Made by a program: the position numbers and the translations under genes
The notes under the pieces: model-generated
Database searches by the model: none
Told to the model about the DNA's origin: nothing
What the model saw: the letters and a program-made list of their open reading frames with translations, nothing else
Part shown: positions 17,013 through 26,892 of the stretch, piece after piece
Position numbering within the stretch: the stretch's first letter is position 1
How the letters are laid out: each line of letters starts with the position of its first letter
NCBI GenBank assembly: GCA_027490225.1
Contig: JAIXYK010000026.1
Span: forward strand, 1 to 64,000
Direction: 5' to 3'
Length of the DNA stretch: 64,000 nucleotides
Source: Bacteroidota bacterium
GTDB taxonomy: Bacteria; Bacteroidota; Bacteroidia; M30B66

Positions 17013-18800
17013 TTAAGGTGATAATGTTGTTACTGTTTTTTCAGGACAAAATTGCATAAACCTGCTATTTTCACTTTTATCAATTGCTTCAATTTGAAAG
17101 GTATGCTCCCCTTCAGCTAGGTTTTCGGGGAATTTAAACTTCCATTCATTAGCTCCAGCTCCAGGTTCAAGCAAAACCCATTCATCATCTAACCAAGCAT
17201 TTATTTGATTTACACCGGACAATGCATCGGTAATTTTAAACTTTATAAAACCTTCGGCTTTTAAAGGCAACTGTACCACAACAGTTTTCTTTTTTTTCTT
17301 CCCCTTCTTCTTTTTAACTGTGCTAACTTTTGAAACACTCGCTACTCTTGAAATTGACGGTGCTATTGTATCTACCTGAATTGTAAAATCTCCAAATTCA
17401 TCCGAAAATGAAGTCAACCAGTTTTCCGAAATCTCAGTTGGTAATGCCTCTTTTGATTTCCCACTTAACCTAACAATAGTGTATTTTTCTATTGGTAAAA
17501 GTGCAGAAGAATTCAACCGAATTTTAATTTTAAATGCCTGATTAACTGGTGTATAAATACTTCCAACTTCATACAAATCTGATAAATTTGCTGGCTGCAG
17601 TCTTCTAATAAATTTTACTTTGGTGGTATCAAACAAAGATTCTTCAAAAAAAGTGACTTCAGCGCCTTCGCGTTCCAAGACTACTTCTTGTGAAGGTGAA
17701 ATTGTGCTAAAATTTTGATTCAATTCTTGGTTAGATGTCAAACCTAAAAAAGTTTTGCCCTTTACTTTTACCGATTGAATGGTAACATTTCCGCTTATAT
17801 CGGTTAATGTGTACGTAATGGAGTAAACTTTATCTTCATTAAAATAAAAATAGCCTTGATCTTGGTGTTGCTTAAAAATTCCAATCATCTGATTTTGAGG
17901 AACAACACAGTGATTAATTGTCCTTTTCAATTTAACTTTAGTAGCATAATCAATAAAAGCGTTCACATTTCTTGTTTCACTAAAAGAAAATTGATCTAAT
18001 CTGCTTTTGTAAACGAGTTGACTATCAACGGCAATTTTTATCTCGTAAATTCCAGATAAATGACTCTTTTTCTCAATTACATCACCACCTTGAAAACCAA
18101 ATGAAACCCAACCACTTAAAACAGGCATTTTCACTTTGGTAGAAAGTCCTTTTTTCTTCGTTTTTTTATTTAAAACTAAAGGAAGAAATAGTTTTGAATT
18201 CAACATATTTACTGTCCCTTCATTTTCTTTAGGATAAAAAGCAACGCTTCTGATTACAGGTGGTGTAATATCATTTTTACTAAAATTAAAAAGTAATGGA
18301 TTGATTGTGTTTTCAAACTGCTGGTCTCTTACTTCAAAATGTAAATGTGGAGCACTTGAGGAGCCTGAGTTTCCAGACATCGCAATAAATTCACCTGATT
18401 TAACCCGAAACATAGCCTCGTTCAGGATAGTATCAAACTCAAACCTTTTATTCTTTAATTGAGCTTGTTTTACAAAATTCTCCAGAGGCTCTGTAAAGCT
18501 TTCTAAATGGGCATATACAGTAGTTATTCCAGATGGATGATCAATATAAATTACATTTCCATAGCCTTGCGCCGATTTGCGCACCCTTGAGATGTAGCCT
18601 TCTGCTGCTGCAATTACCCGTTGAGATTTTCCGAAAGTGCTTAAATCTATTCCTGAATGAAAATGATTGGGTCTAATTTCACCGTAAGCTGAAACGATAT
18701 TTATGGGTACTTCTAATGGAGATGAGATAACAGCTTTAGAAGAAGTCTGACCTTGAACATTAAAAAAAATGAAAAATAAAGCTAACTGTAAAAGGCGCAT
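17013..18800 (-). CDS. M23 family metallopeptidase (LytM-type)
   Basis: A 595-residue exported protein with a signal peptide (about 1-17, ending NVQGQ). The N-terminal peptidase domain keeps the zinc ligands: His48 and Asp52 in HSGIDL, and HLHF with His152/His154 (about residues 145-158, in SSSAPHLHFEVRD). M23 domains cleave peptide cross-links in peptidoglycan; some are inactive regulators, but the motif here is intact. The long C-terminal part (about 180-590) is beta-rich, has a lysine-rich segment (KKKKGKKKKK, near 495-505), and ends with an Ig-like domain (VTTLSP end). The gene starts a minus-strand group and is 19 bp upstream of the YwqK-like gene. Confidence 0.92.
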   Translation of the reverse strand: MRLLQLALFFIFFNVQGQTSSKAVISSPLEVPINIVSAYGEIRPNHFHSGIDLSTFGKSQRVIAAAEGYISRVRKSAQGYGNVIYIDHPSGITTVYAHLESFTEPLENFVKQAQLKNKRFEFDTILNEAMFRVKSGEFIAMSGNSGSSSAPHLHFEVRDQQFENTINPLLFNFSKNDITPPVIRSVAFYPKENEGTVNMLNSKLFLPLVLNKKTKKKGLSTKVKMPVLSGWVSFGFQGGDVIEKKSHLSGIYEIKIAVDSQLVYKSRLDQFSFSETRNVNAFIDYATKVKLKRTINHCVVPQNQMIGIFKQHQDQGYFYFNEDKVYSITYTLTDISGNVTIQSVKVKGKTFLGLTSNQELNQNFSTISPSQEVVLEREGAEVTFFEESLFDTTKVKFIRRLQPANLSDLYEVGSIYTPVNQAFKIKIRLNSSALLPIEKYTIVRLSGKSKEALPTEISENWLTSFSDEFGDFTIQVDTIAPSISRVASVSKVSTVKKKKGKKKKKTVVVQLPLKAEGFIKFKITDALSGVNQINAWLDDEWVLLEPGAGANEWKFKFPENLAEGEHTFQIEAIDKSENSRFMQFCPEKTVTTLSP

Positions 18801-18910
18801 ATCTAGTGCTCAACGTTTTTTTTGCCAAATTATTTAATCATTTGCCTGTTAATATAAATGAAATAAATACTTTTAAGCCCCTTAATCAACATATTGAAAT
18901 TCCTAAGAAG

Positions 18911-19207
18911 ATGTCTGAATTACAGTTAAAAACTGGAAACATAGAAGCAAAACTCAAAAAATTGATAACTTTGCACGCAGCATCGAAGGCAAAAAATGTT
19001 GCTTTAGAAGCAGAAAAACAAGAATTAACACTAAAAATTCGCCAACACGAGGAGCAAATCCGACAGTTAGATGAAGTAAATAGTGCTTTAAAACTTGCTA
19101 AAGCCTTGCAAAATGATTCGAAAGATGAAAATAATGCAGGGTTAAAAATAAAAATGAATGAAATGATCCGAGACATTGATAAATGCTTGGCTTTACTGAA
19201 TAAATAA
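18911..19207 (+). CDS. Small coiled-coil protein upstream of zapA
   Basis: A 98-residue protein that is almost entirely helical coiled coil (KLKKLITLHAASKAKNVALE, QELTLKIRQHEEQIRQLDEV). It has no signal peptide or membrane segment. The start at 18911 is chosen over an in-frame codon at 18806 because the upstream segment is AT-rich, non-coding in character and near the divergent M23 gene. The same order (small coiled-coil gene, zapA, rny) occurs in many Bacteroidetes, so a role near cell division is plausible but unproven. The gap to zapA is 9 bp. Confidence 0.8.
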   Translation: MSELQLKTGNIEAKLKKLITLHAASKAKNVALEAEKQELTLKIRQHEEQIRQLDEVNSALKLAKALQNDSKDENNAGLKIKMNEMIRDIDKCLALLNK

Positions 19208-19216
19208 AAGAATTGG

Positions 19217-19522
19217 ATGCAAGAAGTTTCAATAGAATTGGAATTGTTTAATAGAAAATATCCTTTAAGGTTGCAGCCAGGGGAAGTTGATGCAGTAAGA
19301 AAAGCCGCCGCTTTAATCAATGAAAAGATAAAAGAATATGAAGTTAATTATGGAGTTAAAGATGTTCAGGATTTGTTTGCAATGACAGCCCTACATATTA
19401 GTACTCAACTTATTAATTCTGAAAATCATTCAGCTAGTTTTTATACGCAAGTAAATTCAACACTTAATGAATTCGAGCAATTACTCGATGAAGTGTTGAT
19501 AAATAAAGCAGAAGACTTCTAA
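19217..19522 (+). CDS. zapA: Cell division protein ZapA
   Basis: A 101-residue cytoplasmic protein. ZapA binds FtsZ filaments and stabilises the Z ring. The N-terminal beta-hairpin (VSIELELFNRKYPLRLQPGE) and the following helices (AVRKAAALINEKIKEYE, then QDLFAMTALHISTQLI) match the family, including its dimerising coiled-coil end. It lies between the small coiled-coil gene and rny, the usual Bacteroidetes arrangement, with 42 bp to rny. Confidence 0.9.
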   Translation: MQEVSIELELFNRKYPLRLQPGEVDAVRKAAALINEKIKEYEVNYGVKDVQDLFAMTALHISTQLINSENHSASFYTQVNSTLNEFEQLLDEVLINKAEDF

Positions 19523-19564
19523 AAATGTAAATTTGTTTCCGTTGTTTGCTCAAAACAAAGTAAA

Positions 19565-21106
19565 ATGGAAGTAATAATTTATTTAATAGTTGCATTGGCA
19601 AGCGCAGGAGGCGGATACGCTTTTGCAACTACGGTTATCCGAAAAAATATTGAAAAGAAAAGTGAAGACCTGCTCAAAGATGCTGAAGCAAAAGCTGAAA
19701 TAATGAAAAATGAGCGCATGCTTCAGGCAAAAGAAAAATTCATTCAATTGAAATCTGAACACGAAAAAACGATAATCGCCAGAAATCAAGAGGTTATTGT
19801 AGGTGAAAATAGAATAAAACAAAAAGAAAGCACACTCGGTCAAAAACTTGAAGAAACCAAAAGAAAACAAGCTGAGTTAGATACTATTAAAGAAAATATT
19901 ACAATTCAACTAGAATTAGTAAATAAAAAACAGTCAGAGCTCGATAAAATGCACCGTGTGCAAGTTGAAAAATTAGAAGCACTTTCTAACCTTTCTGCTG
20001 AAGCTGCAAAAAATCAATTGATGGAAGCCTTGAAAAATGAGGCAAGTTCAGAAGCAGCCGCTCACATCAAAGATATTATTGAAGAATCAAGACTTACGGC
20101 AAGTAAAGAAGCTAAAAAAGTGGTTATTCAAACTATTCAGAGAGTTGCCACCGAGCATGCGATTGAAAATTCAGTTTCAGTTTTCAATATTGAAAATGAT
20201 GAAATAAAAGGAAGGATTATCGGAAGAGAAGGTCGTAATATCAGAGCGATAGAAGCAGCAACAGGAGTTGAAATAATTGTAGATGACACTCCGGAAGCAA
20301 TTATTCTTTCGTGTTTCGACCCAATTAGAAGAGAAGTAGCGCGCCTTTCATTGCACCAATTGGTTACAGATGGAAGAATTCACCCTGCGCGTGTAGAAGA
20401 GGTTGTTGCGAAGGTTAAAAAACAAATTGAAGAAGAAATTGTAGAAACTGGAAAAAGAACTTGTATTGACTTAGGCATACATGGCTTACATCCGGAATTA
20501 ACAAGAATGGTTGGAAGAATGAAATACCGTTCTTCTTATGGTCAAAATTTATTACAACATTCGCGTGAAGTAGCAAATCTATGTGCAATTATGGCTGCTG
20601 AATTAGGATTGAATGTAAAACTTGCAAAAAGAGCCGGCCTTCTCCACGATATTGGTAAAGTTCCTGATGATGAACCAGAATTGCCACATGCAATTTTGGG
20701 TATGAAGCTGGCTGAAAAATATAAGGAAAAACCAGAGGTTGTTAATGCAATCGGGGCTCACCATGATGAAATTGAGATGACCAGCGTTATTTCACCTATT
20801 ATCCAAGTTTGTGATGCAATTTCAGGAGCAAGACCAGGTGCAAGAAGAGAAGTTGTTGAATCGTATATTAAACGATTAAAAGACATGGAATCATTGGCAC
20901 TTTCTTATCCAGGCGTTTCCAATACTTTTGCTATTCAAGCAGGAAGAGAATTACGTGTAATAGTTGAAAGTGAAAAAGTTACAGATAAAGATGCAGAAAT
21001 GCTTTCATTTAATATTTCACAAAAAATACAAAATGAAATGACATACCCTGGACAAGTAAAGGTAACTGTGATTCGTGAAACACGCTCTGTGGCTTATGCC
21101 AAATAG
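19565..21106 (+). CDS. rny: Ribonuclease Y
   Basis: A 513-residue membrane-anchored endoribonuclease that initiates mRNA decay. One N-terminal transmembrane helix (about 3-22) leads into a long coiled coil (about 25-190), a KH domain ([20 protein letters not shown], about 217-236) and an HD domain with HSREV and LLHDIGK (about 335-370) carrying the metal-binding His/Asp. The length is standard. It follows zapA, and its stop is 19 bp before the polysaccharide cluster. No terminator is visible between them, so read-through into the cluster is possible. Confidence 0.97.
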   Translation: MEVIIYLIVALASAGGGYAFATTVIRKNIEKKSEDLLKDAEAKAEIMKNERMLQAKEKFIQLKSEHEKTIIARNQEVIVGENRIKQKESTLGQKLEETKRKQAELDTIKENITIQLELVNKKQSELDKMHRVQVEKLEALSNLSAEAAKNQLMEALKNEASSEAAAHIKDIIEESRLTASKEAKKVVIQTIQRVATEHAIENSVSVFNIENDEIKGRIIGREGRNIRAIEAATGVEIIVDDTPEAIILSCFDPIRREVARLSLHQLVTDGRIHPARVEEVVAKVKKQIEEEIVETGKRTCIDLGIHGLHPELTRMVGRMKYRSSYGQNLLQHSREVANLCAIMAAELGLNVKLAKRAGLLHDIGKVPDDEPELPHAILGMKLAEKYKEKPEVVNAIGAHHDEIEMTSVISPIIQVCDAISGARPGARREVVESYIKRLKDMESLALSYPGVSNTFAIQAGRELRVIVESEKVTDKDAEMLSFNISQKIQNEMTYPGQVKVTVIRETRSVAYAK

Positions 21107-21125
21107 ATATTCAATTTTTTGATAT

Positions 21126-22538
21126 ATGAATAGCTTTATACAAAAATCATTTCAGTGGTTCAGTATAAAGCTATTTTCAAATCTTTTTGTTCTATGGTTT
21201 GTTTTAATTCCATTTGACGCTTATTTACTGCCGATTGATTTAGGGCCTGTTACTATTTACCCTCAATTAATTTTAACATTCATACTTTTATTGGGTAGTT
21301 TTCTTTTAGTTGAAAATCGAAAGTTATCTCGTTCCTCCAATCTTTTTCAGCTTTTCTATTTCATTTGGATTGTATATGCTGTGTGTTATTATCCATTCGT
21401 AAAAGGAAAATATGAAGCAATTCATGAAATAAGAAGCTTATTTTTAATGGGGGCGACAATTACAATTTTATTGAGAGCTCTTGAAATAATTGGCCGAAAT
21501 AAATTTAGGGAAATTGTAAATCAACTGAGCTATCTCCTTTTCATTTTTTTAGTTTTTGTTGGATTTCTAGAGTTTTTTACTGGAATTCATTTTAAAGGAT
21601 ATTTCACAGAAAAACTAATTAATCTTTCACCTGGACCTGTAACATATGCCCCAGTTTTTCTATATGACAATCCCAATAATTATTTGGTATACCTATTTTC
21701 GTTTGGAAGCATTTTTTTGCTAACGAAACAAAAAATAAATTCTTACCTGGTATTTTCAAATTTGTTGATTTTACTTTTTTTCTCAGTAGCAGGAGATTCA
21801 AAATTTGGAAAAATAACAGTATTGTTTCTATTCATAGCTATTTTTATCCCAAAACTCTGGATAAAATTTAGAAATACAAGTGCTACATTAAAAAGAGCTG
21901 TATTAATATTGATTGCAATTCTTGCCCAGTTTATAGTATCTAAACCTCTTTATTTTGGCCCTATTTGGAAAGACAACCCAAACTACTTACTAGCACCAAT
22001 AACACCATTGTTAATCAATGAAAACAAATTAACATTTATTAATAAAGACAGCCTTATTAATGTTATTGGTAAAGACAGTTTGCATAAAACACTTGTTGAA
22101 TATAGGACCAAAAATACAATTCAAAGCACTGATTTGCGCAGAAACCTTATTCTAAATGGAATCTATTTGACTCAAATTTCTAATTATTTTGGTGTTGGTC
22201 CCGGGCAATTTCAATGGTATCATTCACATAACTTAGTTCCAAATAATTCCAATAAAATTACAAATCCACATGAATCAAACATAGAGATTGTAAGTCAATA
22301 TGGTATTATTGTACTTCTGTTATTTGCTTTTTTTATATTACATAAATTAAATATTGTATTAAAATCTTCCTTAGATATAAAAAATAAAGCAGCATATATT
22401 GCGATTTGTTTTACCTATGTATTTATTTCAGATATGCCTTCTTCTTGGCTTGTGTTAAACATAGCGTGGGTATTTACTGCAGTTATATTTCTATTTCCCG
22501 ATTTAATTTTAAATACAAGCAATGAAGTTGCTGAGTAA
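21126..22538 (+). CDS. O-antigen ligase/polymerase-like membrane protein
   Basis: A 470-residue polytopic inner-membrane protein with about ten to twelve hydrophobic segments and a large soluble loop (about 280-345). The sequence after the loop, YFGVGPGQFQWYH followed by NPHESNIEIVSQYGI, is the conserved periplasmic region of Wzy_C/WaaL proteins (Gly-Gly ... His-Asn type). It should either polymerise polysaccharide repeat units or ligate them to a lipid carrier in the periplasm. It begins the cluster and its 3' end overlaps the flippase gene by 17 bp. A second protein of this class is at 26889. Confidence 0.8.
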   Translation: MNSFIQKSFQWFSIKLFSNLFVLWFVLIPFDAYLLPIDLGPVTIYPQLILTFILLLGSFLLVENRKLSRSSNLFQLFYFIWIVYAVCYYPFVKGKYEAIHEIRSLFLMGATITILLRALEIIGRNKFREIVNQLSYLLFIFLVFVGFLEFFTGIHFKGYFTEKLINLSPGPVTYAPVFLYDNPNNYLVYLFSFGSIFLLTKQKINSYLVFSNLLILLFFSVAGDSKFGKITVLFLFIAIFIPKLWIKFRNTSATLKRAVLILIAILAQFIVSKPLYFGPIWKDNPNYLLAPITPLLINENKLTFINKDSLINVIGKDSLHKTLVEYRTKNTIQSTDLRRNLILNGIYLTQISNYFGVGPGQFQWYHSHNLVPNNSNKITNPHESNIEIVSQYGIIVLLLFAFFILHKLNIVLKSSLDIKNKAAYIAICFTYVFISDMPSSWLVLNIAWVFTAVIFLFPDLILNTSNEVAE

Positions 22539-23787
22539 TCCGTTCAATAAAAATTTTGCCCTTCTATTTACGGGGAATTCAATTGGACAGCTTATTCCAT
22601 TTTTATTGGCTCCTTTTATAGCCAGGATTTATTCTCCAGAGAATTTCGCGACACAAGAAAACTTCCTTTCTATTGTTTCAATGATTGCAATTGTTAGTGC
22701 CGGTCGTTATGATTTAGCTTTGCTATTGCCCGCAAAAAATGATGATGCGAAACAATTACTTTCTGTATCTGCAATTATACTTTGCATTATTTTTTTTATA
22801 TCATTATTTATCCCGCTTTTTTCCGAAGAAATAAATAATTTTTACAGAAATAATTTATTAGATAATGTAATAATTTATATAGCGCCAGCAATTCTATTCT
22901 TAACTTTAAACTCAATTCTTTCACAATGGTTACTGAGAAACAACAAAATTAAAACACTCAGCATCAGTAGAATATTTCAGAATTTAATACAAAATGGCTC
23001 CTATTTGCTTTTAGGCTATTTAGGCTGGAAAGAGAGCGGACTAATTTATGGCTGGTTAATCGGAATTATTTTACCGACAATTTATATTTTTATTGTTTCA
23101 GGAAATAATATTTTCCCATTAAATTTTAATAAAAAATCAGCGCTCTTACAAGCTAAGGAACATATAGATTTTCCTTTAATAAATTCAATACACGCTTTTA
23201 CTGATATTTTCGCCACTCAATTTTTAATTTACTGGTTAATTACAAAAAATTATGGTGCATTGTATTTAGGATTGTTTGCATTAATGAACAGATATTTAAG
23301 GGCTCCAATCAATATAATTAGTTCAGCTTTAGGTCAATTGTACTACAAAGAAGCCAGTGCTAATAAATCAAATCAACAAGAAGTTTTATATTTATTTAAA
23401 AAAGTGCTCAAAATAATAGCACTTGTTTCCGCATTTCTTCTTGGAATTATTTTGCTTTGGGGACCAGATTTATTTGCAATTTATCTAGGCGAAAAATGGA
23501 GAGAAGCTGGAGTTTATGCACAAATAATGGTTCCTGCAATATTTATGAATTTTCTTGCTTCAGTGGTATCAACAAGTACTTTAATTTTTAATAAACAAAA
23601 AAAAGCATATTTATTCAGTATTATTGGGTACGTTCTAAGTTTTTGTGTCTTCATTGCTGGAAACTATTTAAATTATGATTTTAAAGCAACTTTGCTTGCA
23701 TACTCGCTTTGTTTGGCAATCTATTATGGCTGCTTAATTATATGGTATAAACACATCATAAAATTGAATTATGAAAGTAATAATTAG
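22522..23787 (+). CDS. Polysaccharide flippase (Wzx-type, MATE/PST superfamily)
   Basis: A 421-residue polytopic membrane protein with about twelve predicted helices. The N-terminal part (FALLFTGNSIGQLIPFLLAP to IYSPENFATQENFLSI) is typical of RfbX/Wzx and PST exporters that flip undecaprenyl-linked repeat units to the periplasmic side. No soluble domain is present. It overlaps the preceding O-antigen ligase-like gene by 17 bp and the next glycosyltransferase by 17 bp, which supports translational coupling. Substrate specificity cannot be read from the sequence. Confidence 0.87.
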   Translation: MKLLSNPFNKNFALLFTGNSIGQLIPFLLAPFIARIYSPENFATQENFLSIVSMIAIVSAGRYDLALLLPAKNDDAKQLLSVSAIILCIIFFISLFIPLFSEEINNFYRNNLLDNVIIYIAPAILFLTLNSILSQWLLRNNKIKTLSISRIFQNLIQNGSYLLLGYLGWKESGLIYGWLIGIILPTIYIFIVSGNNIFPLNFNKKSALLQAKEHIDFPLINSIHAFTDIFATQFLIYWLITKNYGALYLGLFALMNRYLRAPINIISSALGQLYYKEASANKSNQQEVLYLFKKVLKIIALVSAFLLGIILLWGPDLFAIYLGEKWREAGVYAQIMVPAIFMNFLASVVSTSTLIFNKQKKAYLFSIIGYVLSFCVFIAGNYLNYDFKATLLAYSLCLAIYYGCLIIWYKHIIKLNYESNN

Positions 23788-24685
23788 TGGTTTACCTTAT
23801 TTTAGTAAAAAACTCGCTGCCGATTTAAATAGTACTAAGTCTCAACATTCTTTTATTTTTTTAAATACATATGAATCGTTTATTGATAAAATAAAATTTT
23901 TTCTTTCAGTTCCTTTTGCAGATGTCGTAATTTCAATGAATGGCGTTTCTGACAAAAGCGGTTCTCTAGATTGGGCGATTCTATTAAAGAAGAAGATTTG
24001 GATGCAGTGGCAAGGGTCAGATGTATTAAATGCTATTAAAAGAAAAAATAATAATACTTTAAACTTAAAATATATTAAAAATTCTTATCAAAGCACCGAT
24101 GCTACTTGGCTTTTTAAAGAGTTAAAAACTATCGATATTAACTGTGAAATTAACCAGTTTAAATGGACGGAATTCAAAAAATTAAGTAATAATTATTCTG
24201 ATATCTCAGTATATTCGTACTTGTTAGAAGGAAAAGAAGACTTTTATGGGTGGAAAAGAATAGAAAATCTGGCGATTAATAATCCTAAAATAGAATTCAA
24301 AATCGCAGGAACTTCTGGGAATCAATTAAAAAAACTTCCAAACGTTCATTTCTTGGGTTGGCTAAGCAAAGATAAATTTGAGCAACTTAGAATTGACTCC
24401 CCCATTTTTTTAAGATTGCCAGAACATGATGGATATTCACTTTCTGTAATAGATGCTTTAGCCGCAGGTAATGAAGTACTTTGGAGCACCATACACCCCA
24501 AATGCTATTTCTCTAAAAAAGAAGATGACCAAAAAGTATTTACTGAAATAATTTCTAAATTAGAAAGAAACGGATTAAAAAGAAACATAGAAAATATTGA
24601 ATTTGCTTATGTAAACTTTTCTAAAGAAAGCAATTTAAGTACACTTGTTAGAAACCTTGAGCAATTCAATGAAAGAAAAAGTTAA
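23771..24685 (+). CDS. Glycosyltransferase, GT-B type (short)
   Basis: A 304-residue cytoplasmic protein, shorter than usual GT4 enzymes. The C-terminal half keeps the GT-B donor-binding pattern: NVHFLGWLSKDKFEQL, then RLPEHDGYSLSVIDALAAGNEVLW, which is the E-x7-E-like region with a His-Asp in place of the first Glu. The N-terminal half is divergent (WMQWQGSDVLNAI marks the acceptor domain). It probably adds one sugar to the lipid-linked repeat unit. It overlaps the flippase by 17 bp and the next glycosyltransferase by 17 bp. Confidence 0.78.
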   Translation: MKVIISGLPYFSKKLAADLNSTKSQHSFIFLNTYESFIDKIKFFLSVPFADVVISMNGVSDKSGSLDWAILLKKKIWMQWQGSDVLNAIKRKNNNTLNLKYIKNSYQSTDATWLFKELKTIDINCEINQFKWTEFKKLSNNYSDISVYSYLLEGKEDFYGWKRIENLAINNPKIEFKIAGTSGNQLKKLPNVHFLGWLSKDKFEQLRIDSPIFLRLPEHDGYSLSVIDALAAGNEVLWSTIHPKCYFSKKEDDQKVFTEIISKLERNGLKRNIENIEFAYVNFSKESNLSTLVRNLEQFNERKS

Positions 24686-25880
24686 AATAGGTTTAATTGC
24701 TTACTGGTTTCCGCCAGAAAATGGTGTTGCTGTTTTGCGAATGAATGCATTTGCAAAATATTTTGATAAAGATAAGTTTGATTTAACAGTATTCACAGTT
24801 AACAATGGTGATGAAAAAACAGAAGAAATTATCGAAAATGTTAAAGTAGTAAGAATTCCTAATACTAAAAACAAATTTGTATTAAATGAAAAATTAAATG
24901 ATTACAGATTTGTACATATTCTTAAAGTGGCATGGAATGTTTTGTTATCAAATTTCATTAAAAATAAACATCAAAAATGGTTAAACCTCCTTTCAGATAA
25001 TTTAAACCAATATAAGTTTGAAGTTTTAATAAGTTCTTACGCACCTAAAGAAGCTCATTTAGCAGGCTTAGCCTATAAAATTCGAAATTCAAAAACACTT
25101 TGGATTGCAGATATGCGTGATGAAATGTCAAAAAATTTGCATCTAAAATTAAAAGATAGAAAAGAACTTTCTAAAATTGAAAATGAAATTAATAAATATG
25201 CCAATGCAATAATTTCTGTTAGCAAACCTATACTTGATGATTTTAGAAAAATAATGCCATCTATAAAACATTTTGCAGAAATAAGAAATGGGTTTGACCA
25301 TGAATTAACAGCAACTGAAAATTACAATGAGATATTCACCATAAACTATGCTGGAATATTTTATGGAAGCATTAAACCCGATACATTTTTTAACGGACTT
25401 TTATTGTTTCTTGAAAAGAATAAAATAAATATTAAATTACAATTTATAGGAACTAATAAAAATTTCAATATCCCAATTCAACTAAGAAATAAAATCGTTT
25501 TTCTGCCTAAACTTGAAAATAAAGAAGCTGTTAGATATATAATAAAAGCGGATTGCAATTTATTAATCTTACCTAAAATTCAAAGAAAAGGGGTTTACTC
25601 TGGTAAAATTTTCGATTACCTCTCGGCAAGGAAACCAATAATTGCTGTAGTTGATACTGAGGATGTTGCGGCCGATTTAATCAGAAATCTAAATGCTGGA
25701 TTTGTTGCTGAATTTGATGATATTAACATGATTGCCGAAACAATCGAGAAAGCATATTATTGGTGGAAAGAAAAAAAAGGTCTTTGTAATAATAAGTCTG
25801 AAATAGAGAAATTACACAGAAAATATCAAGTTGAGAAATTAAATAATTTAATTGAGAAATTGAGAAATGAAAATAATTGA
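24669..25880 (+). CDS. Glycosyltransferase family 4-like protein
   Basis: A 403-residue GT-B glycosyltransferase. The N-terminal acceptor domain starts IGLIAYWFPPENGVAVLRM, and the domain boundary holds LWIADMRDEMSKN. The donor domain has YAGIFYGSIKPD, and a C-terminal GVYSGKIFDYLSARKPIIAVV, the usual nucleotide-sugar site. I use the ATG at 24669; an in-frame codon at 24645 would extend far into the preceding gene without gain. Its start overlaps the previous gene by 17 bp and its end overlaps the next by 14 bp. Donor and acceptor sugars are unknown. Confidence 0.85.
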   Translation: MKEKVKIGLIAYWFPPENGVAVLRMNAFAKYFDKDKFDLTVFTVNNGDEKTEEIIENVKVVRIPNTKNKFVLNEKLNDYRFVHILKVAWNVLLSNFIKNKHQKWLNLLSDNLNQYKFEVLISSYAPKEAHLAGLAYKIRNSKTLWIADMRDEMSKNLHLKLKDRKELSKIENEINKYANAIISVSKPILDDFRKIMPSIKHFAEIRNGFDHELTATENYNEIFTINYAGIFYGSIKPDTFFNGLLLFLEKNKINIKLQFIGTNKNFNIPIQLRNKIVFLPKLENKEAVRYIIKADCNLLILPKIQRKGVYSGKIFDYLSARKPIIAVVDTEDVAADLIRNLNAGFVAEFDDINMIAETIEKAYYWWKEKKGLCNNKSEIEKLHRKYQVEKLNNLIEKLRNENN

Positions 25881-26892
25881 AGTAGGATCTGAATCTGTAC
25901 ATTTCATTAAATATTGTAAAGCATTAGATGAAAGGCTCATAGATTATGAAATTATTGCAGAAAATACTATTAAAGGTCTCGTGTACAAAAATCAAAATCT
26001 ATATAATTTTAGAGGCATAAATATCTTATCATTAATAAAATCATTTTTTAAATTAAAAAGGGAAATAAAATTTTTGAATCCGAATTTAATTCATATTCAC
26101 CAAATAAATAGATTAGCATTCTTTGTTTGCATAGCTGCCAGACAATTAAGAATACCCATAATTTCTACAGCATGGGGAAGCGATGTTTTAATTATTCCAA
26201 AGAAAAATATCTTTTTTAGATTTATTACTAAGTATGTTATTAAAAAATCGAAATATGTAACTGCTGACTCAAAAGAAATGATTGAAGCGATGTACAGGAT
26301 GCATAAAAATGATATTAAATACCAATGGATTCAATATGGAATTGATTCAATAGACACATTAAAAAAAGAAAATTTTATTTTCTCAAACAGAATACACCGC
26401 GGATTATACAGAATTGATTTGATTATTGAAGAATTTAAAACATTTGTCGATGCACACCCAGATTGGAAATTGATAATTGCTGCAGAAGGCGAAGAGACCG
26501 AAAACTTAAAAAAAATGGCAGAGAGGTTATTAAAACCGGAAAATTACGAATTTATAGGCTGGTTAGACGCTTCGAAAAATGCTGAATGGTATGGAAAATC
26601 CAAAATTTATATATCAATTCCTTCAAGTGATGGAACTTCTGTAAGTTTGTTAGAAGCTATGTTAGCTGGTTGCATTCCAATTGTATCTGACATTAGTGTT
26701 AGTTATGAATGGATTAATGACAACGAAAATGGAATCATATTTAAACCTAAACAAAATATACTTGAAAAGGCATTAAAAATAAATTACGAATATTGCGCAA
26801 ATTATAATAAAAACTTAATAAAGAAAATGGCATTACGCAAAAATACCATGACTCAATTTATGAATCTTTACTCCAAAAGTTTAGTAAAATGA
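25867..26892 (+). CDS. Glycosyltransferase family 4 protein
   Basis: A 341-residue GT-B enzyme. Landmarks are the acceptor-domain NPNLIHIHQINRLAFFVC and ISTAWGSDVLIIPKKN, the linker VTADSKEMIEAM, and the donor-site block IPSSDGTSVSLLEAMLAGCIPIV, which holds the E-x7-E-type motif. It should act at the cytoplasmic face on the lipid-linked glycan. It overlaps the genes on both sides (14 bp upstream, 4 bp downstream). The acceptor and linkage are unknown. Confidence 0.87.
   Translation: MKIIEVGSESVHFIKYCKALDERLIDYEIIAENTIKGLVYKNQNLYNFRGINILSLIKSFFKLKREIKFLNPNLIHIHQINRLAFFVCIAARQLRIPIISTAWGSDVLIIPKKNIFFRFITKYVIKKSKYVTADSKEMIEAMYRMHKNDIKYQWIQYGIDSIDTLKKENFIFSNRIHRGLYRIDLIIEEFKTFVDAHPDWKLIIAAEGEETENLKKMAERLLKPENYEFIGWLDASKNAEWYGKSKIYISIPSSDGTSVSLLEAMLAGCIPIVSDISVSYEWINDNENGIIFKPKQNILEKALKINYEYCANYNKNLIKKMALRKNTMTQFMNLYSKSLVK

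Noticed and set aside
18886-19320. A 144-codon minus-strand frame opposite the coiled-coil and zapA genes
   Set aside because: It is the antisense of two genes with good family matches and has no recognisable domain.
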